64,000 nt of DNA from contig JAXLYM010000004.1 in assembly GCA_046351455.1 (NCBI GenBank), forward strand, positions 248,001-312,000, written 5' to 3'. The notes beneath the pieces were generated by a model. That model saw only the letters and a list, made by a program, of their open reading frames with translations. It made no database searches and was not told where the DNA came from. Source of the DNA: JADJRH01 sp046351455 (lineage in GTDB: Bacteria > Myxococcota_A > Polyangia > Polyangiales > Polyangiaceae). Both the position numbers and the translations under genes were made by a program. Below, piece after piece: positions 7,852 through 17,420 of this stretch (the stretch's first letter is position 1; each line of letters begins with the position of its first letter).

Positions 7852-8979
7852 GTGACCGTGCGACGATCCGCTCTCCTCTTCGCGCTTTCGCTGGGTGCTT
7901 TCGGTGGAGCCCTGTCCGCGTGCAGCCCCGCGGAGCAGCCGAGCGCCCCCTCCGGCGGCCTCTCCACCACGAAGTCGGCCGCGCCTCTCGTGCCCGCGAT
8001 CGTGAGCGCCGTGGGCAGCGCCCTCGCCTCCGCCAGCGCGAAGCCGATCGACGCGCCCCTCGTCGAAAAGCCGCCTTCGATCTCGTTCGAGGAGGCCGTC
8101 GACATCACGTTTCCCACCGGCCTGTCCGCGGACGCGGAGCGCTGCAAATCGGAGGCGGCGAAAGAGGCGGACCCGAAGGACGAGCGCGCGGCCGACGGGG
8201 CGAAGATACGGTGTCTGATCCGGGCGCGGTTCTCCGGGGACGACGCGGCGCGGGACATGGCCCTCGGCCTCTACGACAAGCTCGGGATGGTCACGGGCGT
8301 CGCGCGCGATCAGGTGATGGACGGCGGGTGGCGCGGCGAGATCCACCTCGTGCCGGAGCTGCCGGTCGGACAGTATCGCAAGCACCTTCAATGGGTGAAA
8401 TCGGGGTTCGAGGACATCGACGCCTTCTTCGCCGGCCTCGACGAAAAGCGCGCTCCGGGGACGAAGGCGACGTATCGTTATCGGGCCTTGTCGCTCCGAT
8501 TCCTGCGCTCGGTCGGGCGGACGACGCCCTCGGCCTACGCGCAGGACTGGGAGGTCTCGTACAACGTGTCCGGGTCGCTCCACGCGAGCGCCGACGCCGT
8601 TCGAGAGACGCTGTTTCACGAGGTCTTCCACACGAACGACGCGCGCCACGGGCGCTGGTCGGTGTCCGCGCTCACCGCCACGGTGGATTCGATCCTGGAA
8701 AAGTGTGGCCAGAATACGGGATGTTTGACTCCCTATGCGCCGGGGACCACGATGGTGCGCGGCGGGACGTATTACGCCTTCCAGAAGGGCAACGGAGTCG
8801 GGGAGTACGCCGCGGAGCTCGCGACTCGGTACTTCCTGGAGCACCAGGCGATCCTCGCGGGGAAGAGGTACGCGAAAGGCACCTTCAAGTGCGGTCCTGC
8901 CGAGAACGCGAAGACCTGGAAGGCCCTCGTGGACGAGTTCTTCGGGGTGGACTTGACCGGCGACTGCCCATCTCCGTGA
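7852..8979 (+). CDS. Lipoprotein with HExxH metalloprotease-like motif
   Basis: About 375 residues. The lipoprotein signal ends in the lipobox LSAC, followed by a Ser/Ala/Pro linker to about residue 70. The folded domain contains LFHEVFHTNDARH at about 254-266, an HExxH zinc-binding motif typical of metallopeptidases. A conserved-looking EYAAELATRYFLEHQ segment about 55 residues later could supply a third ligand (Glu). The start is GTG at 7852 (GGAA eight bases upstream) or GTG at 7858. It is divergent from the FG-GAP lipoprotein gene. The signal peptide places it in the periplasm or outer membrane. Peptidase activity is inferred from the motif alone, and I do not recognise the family. Confidence 0.7.
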   Translation: MTVRRSALLFALSLGAFGGALSACSPAEQPSAPSGGLSTTKSAAPLVPAIVSAVGSALASASAKPIDAPLVEKPPSISFEEAVDITFPTGLSADAERCKSEAAKEADPKDERAADGAKIRCLIRARFSGDDAARDMALGLYDKLGMVTGVARDQVMDGGWRGEIHLVPELPVGQYRKHLQWVKSGFEDIDAFFAGLDEKRAPGTKATYRYRALSLRFLRSVGRTTPSAYAQDWEVSYNVSGSLHASADAVRETLFHEVFHTNDARHGRWSVSALTATVDSILEKCGQNTGCLTPYAPGTTMVRGGTYYAFQKGNGVGEYAAELATRYFLEHQAILAGKRYAKGTFKCGPAENAKTWKALVDEFFGVDLTGDCPSP

Positions 8980-9031
8980 GGGCCGGGGCAAAACGCCGCA
9001 TCGGCTGTGGACGCGTCCGTCGTAAACGAGT

Positions 9032-10777
9032 ATGCGAACGGACACGATGAGAAACTACGCCGCCGTCGCTGCCTGCCTCTTTGGCATGTTCCTTCTTCCA
9101 TCCTGCGGAGGCGCCGTGGGGAACACGGTGCGCCCGGACGATCACACCGCGCAGAGCGCCACGGGCACCAAGGCGCCCACGTGCACGGGTGACCCGAAGT
9201 ACGCCAAGCCCTTCATCGTCGATCTCGATCCGGACGATCGCGTCGGGCTGGAGGCCAGCATGAAGAAGGGCGCCGTCGTCGTGGCGTACGACTGCTCGAG
9301 CTTCCGGGTGCTGTCGTCGTGCAAGATCTCGGACTCGGCGTATGAATACGCGGGCGTGCAGAGCAAGGAGCAGGTCATTCAGATGACCTCGGCGGACGAT
9401 CTCCACGCGAACATCCCCATCAACTCGGCCAAGCTCGGCGCCGAGCTGACGAGCGGGCGCTCCATCGATCTCGCCATCGTGATGGTGGGGCGACGCACCA
9501 CGCCCGTCACCAGCGTGAACAAGAACGACCTCACCGGCGCGTGCGACGGCGCGACGCACTACGTGCAGACTGCCACTCTCGGCGCGTTCTCGATGGCCAC
9601 CGGGTCCGTCGGCAAGGTGGGCGCCGTGGCGGAGATGTTCAGCTACGGGGGCGGCGCCAAGAGCGAGTCCGAGCGCAAGGCGATGAACAAGGACGGCAAC
9701 CTCGACGAGTGCCGCAAGTCGGATCCGAACGACGCCTCGCCCCCGAACCAGTGCGGCACGCCGATCCGCGTGGAGCTGATGCCGATCGCGGGCGCCGCCG
9801 CCGTGGTGAAGGGCGACAAGGACGCGAAGGGCAAGAAGGACGAGGAGAAGAAGGAGGCCGCCGCCGTGGAGAACCCGTGTCCGGAAGGGTTCACGCTCTC
9901 GAACGAGGTGTGCGTGCGGGCCTCTTCGCAGGTCGCGCACCTCTGCAAAGCCAACGACGAGGCCGACTGTCGCGCGCAGTGCGACAAGGGCAGTCAAGAG
10001 TCCTGTTACAACCTGGGCACGATCGTTTGGAAGGCCAAGTCGAAGGGAGCGGCGATGCCGTTCTTCAAGAAGGCCTGTGACGGCGGCTTCGCGGACGGCT
10101 GCGCCGAGCTGGGCAACGCGATGTATCCAGTCGACGAGCACGCCGACGCGGAGGCCGCGGCCACGCTCGCGGTGCTCAACAAGGCCTGCGACATGGGCAG
10201 CGGTCGCGGCTGCGATCTGGCGGGCGATCTGCTCCAGGACAAGGACTACAAAACGCTCGATTTGAAGGCCGCGGTGAAGCGCTACGCGCGCGGGTGCGAC
10301 CTCGGATACGGCACGTCGTGCTCCAGCCTCGCGGACATGTTCTTCAAGGGACGGGGGCTGCCGCAGGACAACAAGAAGGGCGTCGCGATGCTCGCGCTCG
10401 GGTGCCAGGGCGGCGGCGCCGACGAGTGCGCGGAGCTCGCGAGCTCGTACGCGAAGGGCACGCACGATCTGACGGCCGACAAGGACTCGGCCTATAAATA
10501 CATGCGGCGCGCGTGCGAGCTGGACGTCATGTACTGCGTCGACGGCGCGCAGTACGCGAACGCGGCGTCGAAGGACGCGGAGGCCGTGAAGCTCGCGGCG
10601 CACGGCTGCAAAGGCGACGACTGGGAGAGCTGCTTGCTCCTCGGCGACTACTACAAGAAGGGCCGCGGCGTCGAAGCCGACGAGGCGAAGGCGAAGACCG
10701 CGTGGGGCCAGGCGTGCAAGGACGGCAAGGGCGATGAAGACGCCTGCAAGCGCCTCGGCATCAAGATGAAAGACTGA
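9032..10777 (+). CDS. Sel1-repeat (TPR-like) lipoprotein
   Basis: A 581-residue lipoprotein with lipobox LPSC near residue 25. Residues 30-260 form a domain of unknown type. A Lys/Glu-rich linker at about 265-285 is followed by a Cys-bearing CPEGFTLSNEVC segment. From about 315 to the end run Sel1-like repeats with recurring A-CD-G---C--L--- spacing, for example KKACDGGFADGCAELG and NKACDMGSGRGCDLAG. Such solenoids bind proteins, and the paired cysteines of each unit probably form disulfides in the periplasm. ATG at 9032 or 9047 could be the start. It follows the HExxH lipoprotein on the same strand by 52 bases and may be cotranscribed. Confidence 0.85.
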   Translation: MRTDTMRNYAAVAACLFGMFLLPSCGGAVGNTVRPDDHTAQSATGTKAPTCTGDPKYAKPFIVDLDPDDRVGLEASMKKGAVVVAYDCSSFRVLSSCKISDSAYEYAGVQSKEQVIQMTSADDLHANIPINSAKLGAELTSGRSIDLAIVMVGRRTTPVTSVNKNDLTGACDGATHYVQTATLGAFSMATGSVGKVGAVAEMFSYGGGAKSESERKAMNKDGNLDECRKSDPNDASPPNQCGTPIRVELMPIAGAAAVVKGDKDAKGKKDEEKKEAAAVENPCPEGFTLSNEVCVRASSQVAHLCKANDEADCRAQCDKGSQESCYNLGTIVWKAKSKGAAMPFFKKACDGGFADGCAELGNAMYPVDEHADAEAAATLAVLNKACDMGSGRGCDLAGDLLQDKDYKTLDLKAAVKRYARGCDLGYGTSCSSLADMFFKGRGLPQDNKKGVAMLALGCQGGGADECAELASSYAKGTHDLTADKDSAYKYMRRACELDVMYCVDGAQYANAASKDAEAVKLAAHGCKGDDWESCLLLGDYYKKGRGVEADEAKAKTAWGQACKDGKGDEDACKRLGIKMKD

Positions 10778-10856
10778 AGGCCCACTGCAAAGGACCGGGC
10801 GGCCTCTCCTCTTTTGTTTCCGTCCGCGGGTGCGTTCCGGTAGCTTCCCCGGTCCG

Positions 10857-11591
10857 ATGGTTGGGAAAAAGAGCTATTTCGCCGCCGCCCTCGCCCTCCT
10901 GTTGATCCCGAGCGCCGCGTTCGGCGCCGCCGTCACGGTGAAGGGTCACATCAACGACACGCAGAAGCTCCTCAACCCTGTGTGGAACGAGGCCAAAGAG
11001 AAGGACTCGCATCGGTATACGTTCCGTGAGTTCTCGGCCACGACGCGCCTCGACGCGCGCACGCTGACGGCGCAGCTCGACAAAGAGGTCGCCGTCGTCG
11101 CCGTGACCGACGCGGGCGGCGCCACCGTGAAGGGGAACCTCACGCTCATCGGCGGGCGCGCGGTGCCGACCACGCTCGTCGTCACGCAGGGCGTCGCGAT
11201 CAGCATCGAGAACAAGGACCCGTTCCCGCACAAGGTCTACGACACGGGCAACAAGGGGCTCACGGCCGGCGAGACGCCGTCGAACAAAGCGCGCTCCTGG
11301 ACGCCGCCGGGCCCTGGAAAATACGAGATCCGCGATCAGGCGTCGCCGAGCTTGCGCGCGTGGATCGTGGTGGAGCCGAAGGCCGTGGCCGTCGCGTATC
11401 CCGACAAGAAGGGCGACTTCGGGATCGATCTGGAGCCCGGGAAATACAAGCTCCGCGCGTATCACAACGGCGAGATCGTCGTGAAGGACTTCGACGTCGT
11501 GGTGAACCCCGCGCCCGCCGAGCAGCCGCTGAAGAGCCCGCTCGCGGTGACGGGCGGCGCGCCCGATCCGAAGAAGGACGAGAAGAAGTAG
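10857..11591 (+). CDS. Periplasmic cupredoxin-like protein without a full copper site
   Basis: A 244-residue protein with a signal peptide (core about 8-22, ending AFGA). The middle, about residues 90-175, has plastocyanin-type features: VAISIENKDPFPHKV, where the His is the usual first copper ligand, and a beta-rich GPGKYEIRDQ region. The expected Cys-His-Met cluster is absent (SLRAWIVVEP stands there), so a type 1 copper centre is unlikely. The C-terminal part repeats a similar pattern (GDFGIDLEPGKYKLRAYHNGE), like a carboxypeptidase-regulatory or Ig-type strand set. It lies 14 bases upstream of the sensor-like gene 11606 and is probably in an operon with it and the porin gene at 13340. Confidence 0.65.
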   Translation: MVGKKSYFAAALALLLIPSAAFGAAVTVKGHINDTQKLLNPVWNEAKEKDSHRYTFREFSATTRLDARTLTAQLDKEVAVVAVTDAGGATVKGNLTLIGGRAVPTTLVVTQGVAISIENKDPFPHKVYDTGNKGLTAGETPSNKARSWTPPGPGKYEIRDQASPSLRAWIVVEPKAVAVAYPDKKGDFGIDLEPGKYKLRAYHNGEIVVKDFDVVVNPAPAEQPLKSPLAVTGGAPDPKKDEKK

Positions 11592-11605
11592 GCGGAGGAC
11601 TGCGG

Positions 11606-13315
11606 ATGATTCTCTCGCGATTCTGGTACGCGGTCCTGGCGCTGCTCTTCGGCGCGACCGCCTTCATCCTCCTGCTCTCGGTGCAGATCTTCAACCGCGC
11701 CGGCAACCGCGCGATGAGCGAGGCGCTGCTCGCCGACTCGTCCGCCGTCGAGTGGTACCTCAAGGACGACGCGCGCCGACGCGCGAGCAACCTCGTGCCG
11801 TTCGCGCTCAACGCGGATCTGCGCGCGGGCCTCGCCAAGTCGTCGTCGGAGACGAAGGTGCCCGCCGGCCTGCGCGACAAGAACTCGAAGGTCATCAAGA
11901 AGCTCGCCGACGAGATCCCCGCCGAGCAGAAGTTCGACGTGATCTGGGCCGTGGACGCCGAGGGCCGCGTGATCGGCGGCATGGACGAGGTCACCGGCGC
12001 GAACCTCGAAGACTGGGAGCTGGGCGGCTTCGCCGTCGTGGCCGACGCGCTGCACGGCTGGATCCGCGACGACGCGTGGGTCTGGAAAGAGCGCATCTAC
12101 CGCGTGGTGGCGCGCCCCGTGGAGCAGGAGGGCGGCGGCGCTCCGGTCGGCGCGATCATCGGCGTGCGCGTCGTGAACGACGAGTTCGCGCGCGCGGTGT
12201 CGAAGCGAACCGGCGCGGCCGTCGGCTTCTACGCGGCCAACCAGCGCGTCGCGTCCGGCGCGCCCGAGGGCTTCGACAAGTCGAACCTCGACAGCATCAC
12301 GCAGGATCTGAAGTACCTCGAAGGCAACAAGGACTACGAGGAGAAGGGGCGCTCGGCCGTGCGGGTGCTCAACGACACGACCGGCGTCGTGTACGCGCGG
12401 CTGCCCGGAGAGGCCTGGGATCTCGGCGCGGGCTACGCGGTGGGGCGCCTCGCGGTGCGCATGGACAGCCCGCTCGACTTCCTCTTCAAGGCCGACAACA
12501 CCGACAAGGCCGCGGTGACGAAATCGGTGACGTTCTACGGCGTCATCGGCGCGACGGTGCTCGTGCTCGTGCTCGGTCTCCTGTTCTCGTTCCTCGAGCA
12601 CACGAAGCCGCTGCGCACGTTCGCGGGGCAGGTGATGGAGCTCGCGAAGGGCAAGATCGACGTGCTCGCGCCGAGCAAGTTCAGCGGCGCGTACAAGAAG
12701 ATCGCGGCCGACATCAACGACGGCGTGGAGAAGATCGCGGAGAAGGGCGGCGTGCCGCGCAAGGCCGCGAACCTGGAGCAGGTGCTCGGGCCGCTTCCGT
12801 CGCAGCCCGCGATGAGCGCGTTCGCGTTGCCCGGTGAGCCCGCGCCCGCATCGTCGGGGCCGAACATCTCGCCGACCGCCTCGTCCGGACCGCGCGGCCT
12901 CCCGAAGGCGCCGCCGCGCGCCCACGCGGAGCCGGACGCGATCGAGCCCGACGCCGCGCCCGCGAGGCCGAAGCCGCCCGCGCCGCCGCTCCGCAAGCCC
13001 GGCGCGCCGCCTGCGCCGCCCGCCGCGCCCGCGGAGCCGGCCGTCGCGGAGGCGTCGAACATCTCGTCCGTGGCGGCGCTCGTCGGTGACGAGCCGTTCG
13101 ACGAGATGGCCGACTGGCGCAAGGTCTACGAAGAGTTCCTCGCGCTGAAGCAGCAGTGCGGCGAGCCCACCGCGAACCTCACGTTCGAGAAGTTCAAGGG
13201 CACGCTGCAGCGCAACAAGGACGCGCTCGTCGCGCGCCACAACTGCACGCGGGTGAAGTTCACGGTGTACGTGAAAGAGGGGAAGGCCGCCCTCAAGGCG
13301 TCTCCCGTCAAGTGA
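11606..13315 (+). CDS. Two-TM sensor-like protein with MXAN_5187-type C-terminal domain
   Basis: 569 residues. TM1 spans about 8-28. A periplasmic region (about 30-300) of cache-like character includes FDVIWAVDAEGRVIGGMDE. TM2 lies at about 308-328, followed by a HAMP-like stretch (EHTKPLRTFAGQVMELAKGKID). A long Pro/Ala-rich linker (about 410-505) leads to a C-terminal domain of about 65 residues (EEFLALKQQCGEP to the end) that resembles the domain named after Myxococcus MXAN_5187. There is no kinase or methyl-accepting domain, so output must be by protein contact. The start is supported by GGAGGA seven bases upstream. Position between a cupredoxin-like gene and a FadL-type porin gene suggests a shared envelope function. 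Confidence 0.7.
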   Translation: MILSRFWYAVLALLFGATAFILLLSVQIFNRAGNRAMSEALLADSSAVEWYLKDDARRRASNLVPFALNADLRAGLAKSSSETKVPAGLRDKNSKVIKKLADEIPAEQKFDVIWAVDAEGRVIGGMDEVTGANLEDWELGGFAVVADALHGWIRDDAWVWKERIYRVVARPVEQEGGGAPVGAIIGVRVVNDEFARAVSKRTGAAVGFYAANQRVASGAPEGFDKSNLDSITQDLKYLEGNKDYEEKGRSAVRVLNDTTGVVYARLPGEAWDLGAGYAVGRLAVRMDSPLDFLFKADNTDKAAVTKSVTFYGVIGATVLVLVLGLLFSFLEHTKPLRTFAGQVMELAKGKIDVLAPSKFSGAYKKIAADINDGVEKIAEKGGVPRKAANLEQVLGPLPSQPAMSAFALPGEPAPASSGPNISPTASSGPRGLPKAPPRAHAEPDAIEPDAAPARPKPPAPPLRKPGAPPAPPAAPAEPAVAEASNISSVAALVGDEPFDEMADWRKVYEEFLALKQQCGEPTANLTFEKFKGTLQRNKDALVARHNCTRVKFTVYVKEGKAALKASPVK

Positions 13316-13339
13316 CGATCACGGGTTGAAGGAGAGCTC

Positions 13340-15046
13340 ATGAGAAGCGGTTTCCAGAAGCTGGCGTTCGCCTCTGTCGCGCTGCTCGGCGCGACCCTGT
13401 CCGCGCGGTCGGCCCTCGCGTCGAACGGCCTCGACTCGCCGGGAGACGCCGGCGCCGCTCAGATCGGGCGCGGCGGCGCCTGGATCGCGCGCGCGGACGA
13501 TCCGCTCGCGGCCTACTACAACCCGGCCGGCCTCGTGCGGCAGGGGACGGGCGTGCACCTGGGGGCGCAGCTCATGTTCCTCAATCGGTGCTACGCGCGC
13601 ACCGGTCCGGACATGGATCAGAAGTCGACGACGTACGGGCAATTCGGCTCGTCGGGCTTCCCGGTGTCGCCGGGCGCGGGCTACCTCGGGCCGGGCGCGC
13701 CGCAGAACGGAAAGGCGATCGGCCCCTCGGCGGACGTCTGCTCGGACGGCGCGCCCTTCCCGAACCCGCAGCTCGCGTTCAACTACCGCGCGCTCGACAA
13801 GCTCGCGATCGGCCTCGCCCTCGTGGGGCCGCACGGCGTCGGCAAGAGCATCTGGCCCGAGAGCATGGGCTTCACGAACAAGTTCGGCATCCAGGCGACG
13901 CAGCCCGCGCCGCAGCGCTACATGCTGACGGAGTCGGACTCGCTGATCCTGTTCCCGACGCTGTCGGTCGCGTACGCGGTGAACGATCAGCTCTCGTTCG
14001 GCGCGGGCTTCGTGTGGGGCGTCGCGCACGCGGAGTTCGTGAAACTCGCGGAGACGATCTCGACGCCGCCCGGCGGCAAGACGTGCGGACCGAACAAGGA
14101 TCAGCAGTGCCTCGCGGGCGACGACTTCACGCGCGACGCGAAGGCGAAGCTCAGCGCGACGGACGTGTTCGTGCCGGGCTTCGTGATCGGCGCGCTCTAC
14201 TCGCCGACGAACAACCTCGACGTCGCGGCTTGGTTCCGCTGGTCCGACGCGGTCGACACGGACGCGAGCGTGAACGTGACGTCGCTCTACTGGGACCAGG
14301 CCGGCAAGGTGAATACGGCCCCGTGCGGCACCGGCGCGGCCGGCTGCAACATCACGAAGGGCGAGAAGGCCGGCGACCCCGGCTACAACGCGGGCCACAT
14401 CAAGCTCAACATCCCGATGGAGGCGAAGCTCGGCGTGCGCTTCCACTACCCGCGCTCGACGCCTGCTCCGCTGCCGAAGTGGGCGCAGGGCACCAAGAAG
14501 GTGCGCGACGCGCTGAGCGAGGACCTCTTCGACATCGAGGCCAACTTCACCTACGCGAACAACTCGTCGGTGCAGAACATCGAGGTGCGCTTCCAGAAGG
14601 GCATCCCGATCAACGGCACCGGCGGCACGCTGCCGGAGAACGCGGACATCGCGCACAACTGGAAGGACGTGTTCGGCGTGCGGCTCGGCGGCGAGTACGT
14701 GATCGTGCCGGGCCTCCTCGCGGCGCGCGCGGGCGGCTTCTACGAGTCGAAGGGCCAGGACGACAAGTACCTCAACATCGACTTCCACCTCGGCGAGCGC
14801 GTCGGCCTCTCGGGCGGCGCGAGCGTGCGCATCGGGCCGGTCGACGTCACGGTCGCGTACCAGCACACCTTCTTCGGCACGCTCGACAACAAGGGTCAGG
14901 GCGCGCTCTACGGCCTCTCCGGCGACGCCGCGACCTCGAAGACCCCGGGCCCGGCGGGCGCGTTCCGCACGTACCAGGCGATCAACGGCGGCAGCCTCAA
15001 GAGCGACCTCAACGAGGTGGCGCTCGGCGGCACCTGGCGCTTCTGA
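13340..15046 (+). CDS. OmpP1/FadL-type outer membrane transporter
   Basis: A 568-residue outer membrane beta-barrel that in this family carries fatty acids or other hydrophobic compounds across the outer membrane. Visible are the signal peptide (ending ARSALA near residue 28) and the hallmark N-terminal hatch sequence ARADDPLAAYYNPAGL soon after it. Alternating amphipathic strands follow to the C-terminus, which ends in an aromatic (TWRF), as expected for assembly by the Bam machinery. It is longer than E. coli FadL (about 446), with extra loops rich in Gly, Asp and Cys. GGAGA lies just before the ATG. It is last in the probable operon 10857-11606-13340. Confidence 0.85.
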   Translation: MRSGFQKLAFASVALLGATLSARSALASNGLDSPGDAGAAQIGRGGAWIARADDPLAAYYNPAGLVRQGTGVHLGAQLMFLNRCYARTGPDMDQKSTTYGQFGSSGFPVSPGAGYLGPGAPQNGKAIGPSADVCSDGAPFPNPQLAFNYRALDKLAIGLALVGPHGVGKSIWPESMGFTNKFGIQATQPAPQRYMLTESDSLILFPTLSVAYAVNDQLSFGAGFVWGVAHAEFVKLAETISTPPGGKTCGPNKDQQCLAGDDFTRDAKAKLSATDVFVPGFVIGALYSPTNNLDVAAWFRWSDAVDTDASVNVTSLYWDQAGKVNTAPCGTGAAGCNITKGEKAGDPGYNAGHIKLNIPMEAKLGVRFHYPRSTPAPLPKWAQGTKKVRDALSEDLFDIEANFTYANNSSVQNIEVRFQKGIPINGTGGTLPENADIAHNWKDVFGVRLGGEYVIVPGLLAARAGGFYESKGQDDKYLNIDFHLGERVGLSGGASVRIGPVDVTVAYQHTFFGTLDNKGQGALYGLSGDAATSKTPGPAGAFRTYQAINGGSLKSDLNEVALGGTWRF

Positions 15047-15181
15047 CGCTCCTCCTCGACGCGACGCGGCGCTCGATCGAAGACGAGTGAGAGCCCGCTC
15101 GCGCGTCCGAGGGTTCGCGATACTTCTTCGTGTGATCCTGGGCTCGACGCGCGCGACGCGCGTGCATATACCGCCCGGACC

Positions 15182-16141
15182 ATGTCCGAGACTTCCGTCC
15201 GCAACCTCATCATCATCGGCTCCGGTCCCGCGGGGCTCACCGCTGCGATCTACGCGGCGCGCGCGAACCTCAAGCCCCTCTGCATCGAGGGCTTCAGCGC
15301 CGGCGGCCTCATCCCCGGCGGCCAGCTCATGTTCACGAGCGACGTCGAGAACTTCCCCGGCTTCCCCGAGAAGGTGACCGGGCAGGAGCTGATGGGCCGC
15401 TTCCGCGAGCAGGCGGAGAAGCAGGGCACGGAGATCGTCACCGCCGACGTCACGAAGGTCGACCTCTCCGAGCGGCCGTTCAAGGTGTGGGTGGAGGATC
15501 AGCTCTACCTCACGAAGGCGATCGTGATCGCGACGGGCGCACGCGCGAACTACATCGGCCTGCCGAGCGAGGAGAAGCTCAAGAACAAGGGCGTGAGCGC
15601 GTGTGCGGTGTGCGACGGCGCGCTCTTCCGCAAGCACGACGTGGCCGTCGTGGGCGGCGGCGACACCGCGATGGAGGAGGCGACGTACCTCTCCGGCCTC
15701 TGCAAGAGCGTCACGCTGATCCACCGCCGCGACGAGTTCCGCGCGTCGAAGTCGATGATCGAGCGCGTCGTGCAGAACCCCAAGATCAAGATCCTCTACA
15801 GCCACGTCGTCGACGAGGTGCTCGGCGTCGAGGAGGATGCGGTGACGGGCCTCCGCGTGAAGAACCTGAAGACGGGCGAGAAGAACGACATCGCGGTGGG
15901 CGCGCTCTTCGTCGCGATCGGCCACACGCCGATGACGGATCTCTTCACGGGTCAGCTCGACGTGCACCCGAACGGCTACTTGAAGACGGTGCCGGGCTCG
16001 ACGCGCACCAGCGTGGAGGGCGTGTTCGCCGCGGGCGACGTGCAGGATTGGACGTACCGCCAGGCCGTCACCGCCGCGGGCTCCGGATGCATGGCCGCGC
16101 TCGACGCCGAGCGGTGGCTCGCGGCGCACGGCGGTCATTGA
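15182..16141 (+). CDS. trxB: Thioredoxin reductase
   Basis: A 319-residue NADPH-dependent flavoenzyme that reduces thioredoxin in the cytoplasm; the length is normal for the bacterial low-molecular-weight type. The FAD-binding GSGPAGLTAAIYAAR is at about 13-27. The redox-active pair is in CAVCDG (Cys141 and Cys144), the NADPH-binding motif is GGGDTAMEEA at about 159-168, and GVFAAGDVQD lies near 280-289. Its thioredoxin partner is not in the window. The downstream glycosylase gene follows after 82 bases on the same strand. Confidence 0.95.
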   Translation: MSETSVRNLIIIGSGPAGLTAAIYAARANLKPLCIEGFSAGGLIPGGQLMFTSDVENFPGFPEKVTGQELMGRFREQAEKQGTEIVTADVTKVDLSERPFKVWVEDQLYLTKAIVIATGARANYIGLPSEEKLKNKGVSACAVCDGALFRKHDVAVVGGGDTAMEEATYLSGLCKSVTLIHRRDEFRASKSMIERVVQNPKIKILYSHVVDEVLGVEEDAVTGLRVKNLKTGEKNDIAVGALFVAIGHTPMTDLFTGQLDVHPNGYLKTVPGSTRTSVEGVFAAGDVQDWTYRQAVTAAGSGCMAALDAERWLAAHGGH

Positions 16142-16223
16142 GCGGACGTCACGTGCGTCGCCACGCGCGATCGACGTAGCATTCGCCCTCGCGCGCGATC
16201 GGCGGTAGGTTCGCGGTGAGCGC

Positions 16224-17420
16224 ATGACCGAGCCGGCCGCACCCACCGATCTCCGCGAAGAGCTCGCCTCACTCACCGCGTCGGCGCGGGCCCTCCTCGA
16301 ACAGTACGCAGAATCCGGAGCGATCGGCCTCGCGTGCGACCCGTCGATCGCGTCCGCGTTCCTCTCCGGCGCCCCGCTGCCCGCGCCGCGCGATCTCGGT
16401 GCGCCGCCCGCCGCGCCCGCAGAGCCGCAGCGCTTCACGCCTCCGGAGCCGCAGCGCTTAACGCCGGAGACGCCGCGGTTCACGCCGCCGGAAGCGCAAC
16501 GATTCACTCCTCCGGACGCGCCTCGGTTCACGCCGCCGGACGCGCAACGGTTCACGCCGCCGGACGCGCCTCGGTTCACGCCGCCGGACGCGCCTCGGTT
16601 CGTCGCGCCGGATCAGGCGACGCCACGTTCGGCGCCTGCCACGCGGGCGGAGCGCACGCCGCTCCCGAACGAGGCTCCTGCCGCGCCGGACGACATGCCC
16701 AGGAAGAGAGCACCCCAGACGACACCGCACGAGGCCGCGCGCCCGCACGAGGCCGCGCCCGCGCCCACGTCGCGCCCGCAGGAGGCCGCGCACGCGCCGC
16801 CCGCCGCGCAGCCGCTCGGTCCGGAGGGGGACGATCGCCGCATGCGCCTCGCGCTCCTCAACGAAGAGCACGTGCGCGGCTGCACCAAATGCGTCCTCTG
16901 CGAGACGCGCACGAAGACCGTGTTCGCGCGCGGAAACCCGTTCGCCGAGGTGATGTTCGTCGGCGAGGGCCCCGGCGCCGATGAGGACGCGCAAGGCGAG
17001 CCGTTCGTGGGCGCGGCGGGCCGCCTCCTCGACAAGATGATCGCCGCGATGGGGTACGACCGCGACGACGTCTACATCGCGAACATCGTGAAATGCAGGC
17101 CTCCGAACAACCGCAAGCCGGAGCCCGCCGAGATGGCCGCGTGCATGCCGTACCTCACCGAGCAGCTCACGCTCGTGAAGCCGAAGGTGATCGTCGCGCT
17201 CGGCGCCACCGCGGTGACCGGCCTCATCGGCACCACCGAAGGCATCACGCGCATCCGCGGCAAATGGAAGCTCTACAAGGGCGTCACGCCGGTGATGCCC
17301 ACGTTCCACCCCGCGTACCTCCTGCGCGATCCGTCGAAGAAGCGCGACGCGTGGTCGGATCTGCAAGAGGTGATGAAGCACCTCGGCAAGTCGGACCCGC
17401 GCGCGAAGGGCGGCGCGTGA
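16224..17420 (+). CDS. Uracil-DNA glycosylase, family 4-like, with repeat-rich N-terminal extension
   Basis: 398 residues. The C-terminal 190 form an iron-sulfur uracil-DNA glycosylase, which removes uracil arising from cytosine deamination. Visible are CTKCVLCETR (4Fe-4S ligands), GEGPGADEDAQGEPFVGAAG (active-site loop), KCRPPNNRKP with the later AACMPYL cysteine, and FHPAYLLR (motif 3). Family members are usually about 200-300 residues. Here the first 200 are extra: a short helical segment, eight units of the pattern (A/P)(P/Q)RFTPP(D/E) at residues 68-130, and a Pro/Ala/His-rich linker. The stop overlaps the next start by four bases (GTGA), so the DUF2085 gene is translationally coupled. 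Confidence 0.9.
   Translation: MTEPAAPTDLREELASLTASARALLEQYAESGAIGLACDPSIASAFLSGAPLPAPRDLGAPPAAPAEPQRFTPPEPQRLTPETPRFTPPEAQRFTPPDAPRFTPPDAQRFTPPDAPRFTPPDAPRFVAPDQATPRSAPATRAERTPLPNEAPAAPDDMPRKRAPQTTPHEAARPHEAAPAPTSRPQEAAHAPPAAQPLGPEGDDRRMRLALLNEEHVRGCTKCVLCETRTKTVFARGNPFAEVMFVGEGPGADEDAQGEPFVGAAGRLLDKMIAAMGYDRDDVYIANIVKCRPPNNRKPEPAEMAACMPYLTEQLTLVKPKVIVALGATAVTGLIGTTEGITRIRGKWKLYKGVTPVMPTFHPAYLLRDPSKKRDAWSDLQEVMKHLGKSDPRAKGGA
16425..16613 (+). repeat. 24-bp in-frame tandem repeat in the glycosylase gene
   Basis: Eight units of 24 bp (one of 21) encode (A/P)(P/Q)RFTPP(D/E). The last units are nearly identical at DNA level (ACGCGCCTCGGTTCACGCC pattern), pointing to recent slippage expansion. 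Confidence 0.85.

Noticed and set aside
13319..16579. Very long open frames opposite real genes (also 4628-7795, 18030-20900, 35210-38416)
   Set aside because: They are Arg/His/Val-rich translations of the complement of well-supported genes, a known effect of high third-position GC.
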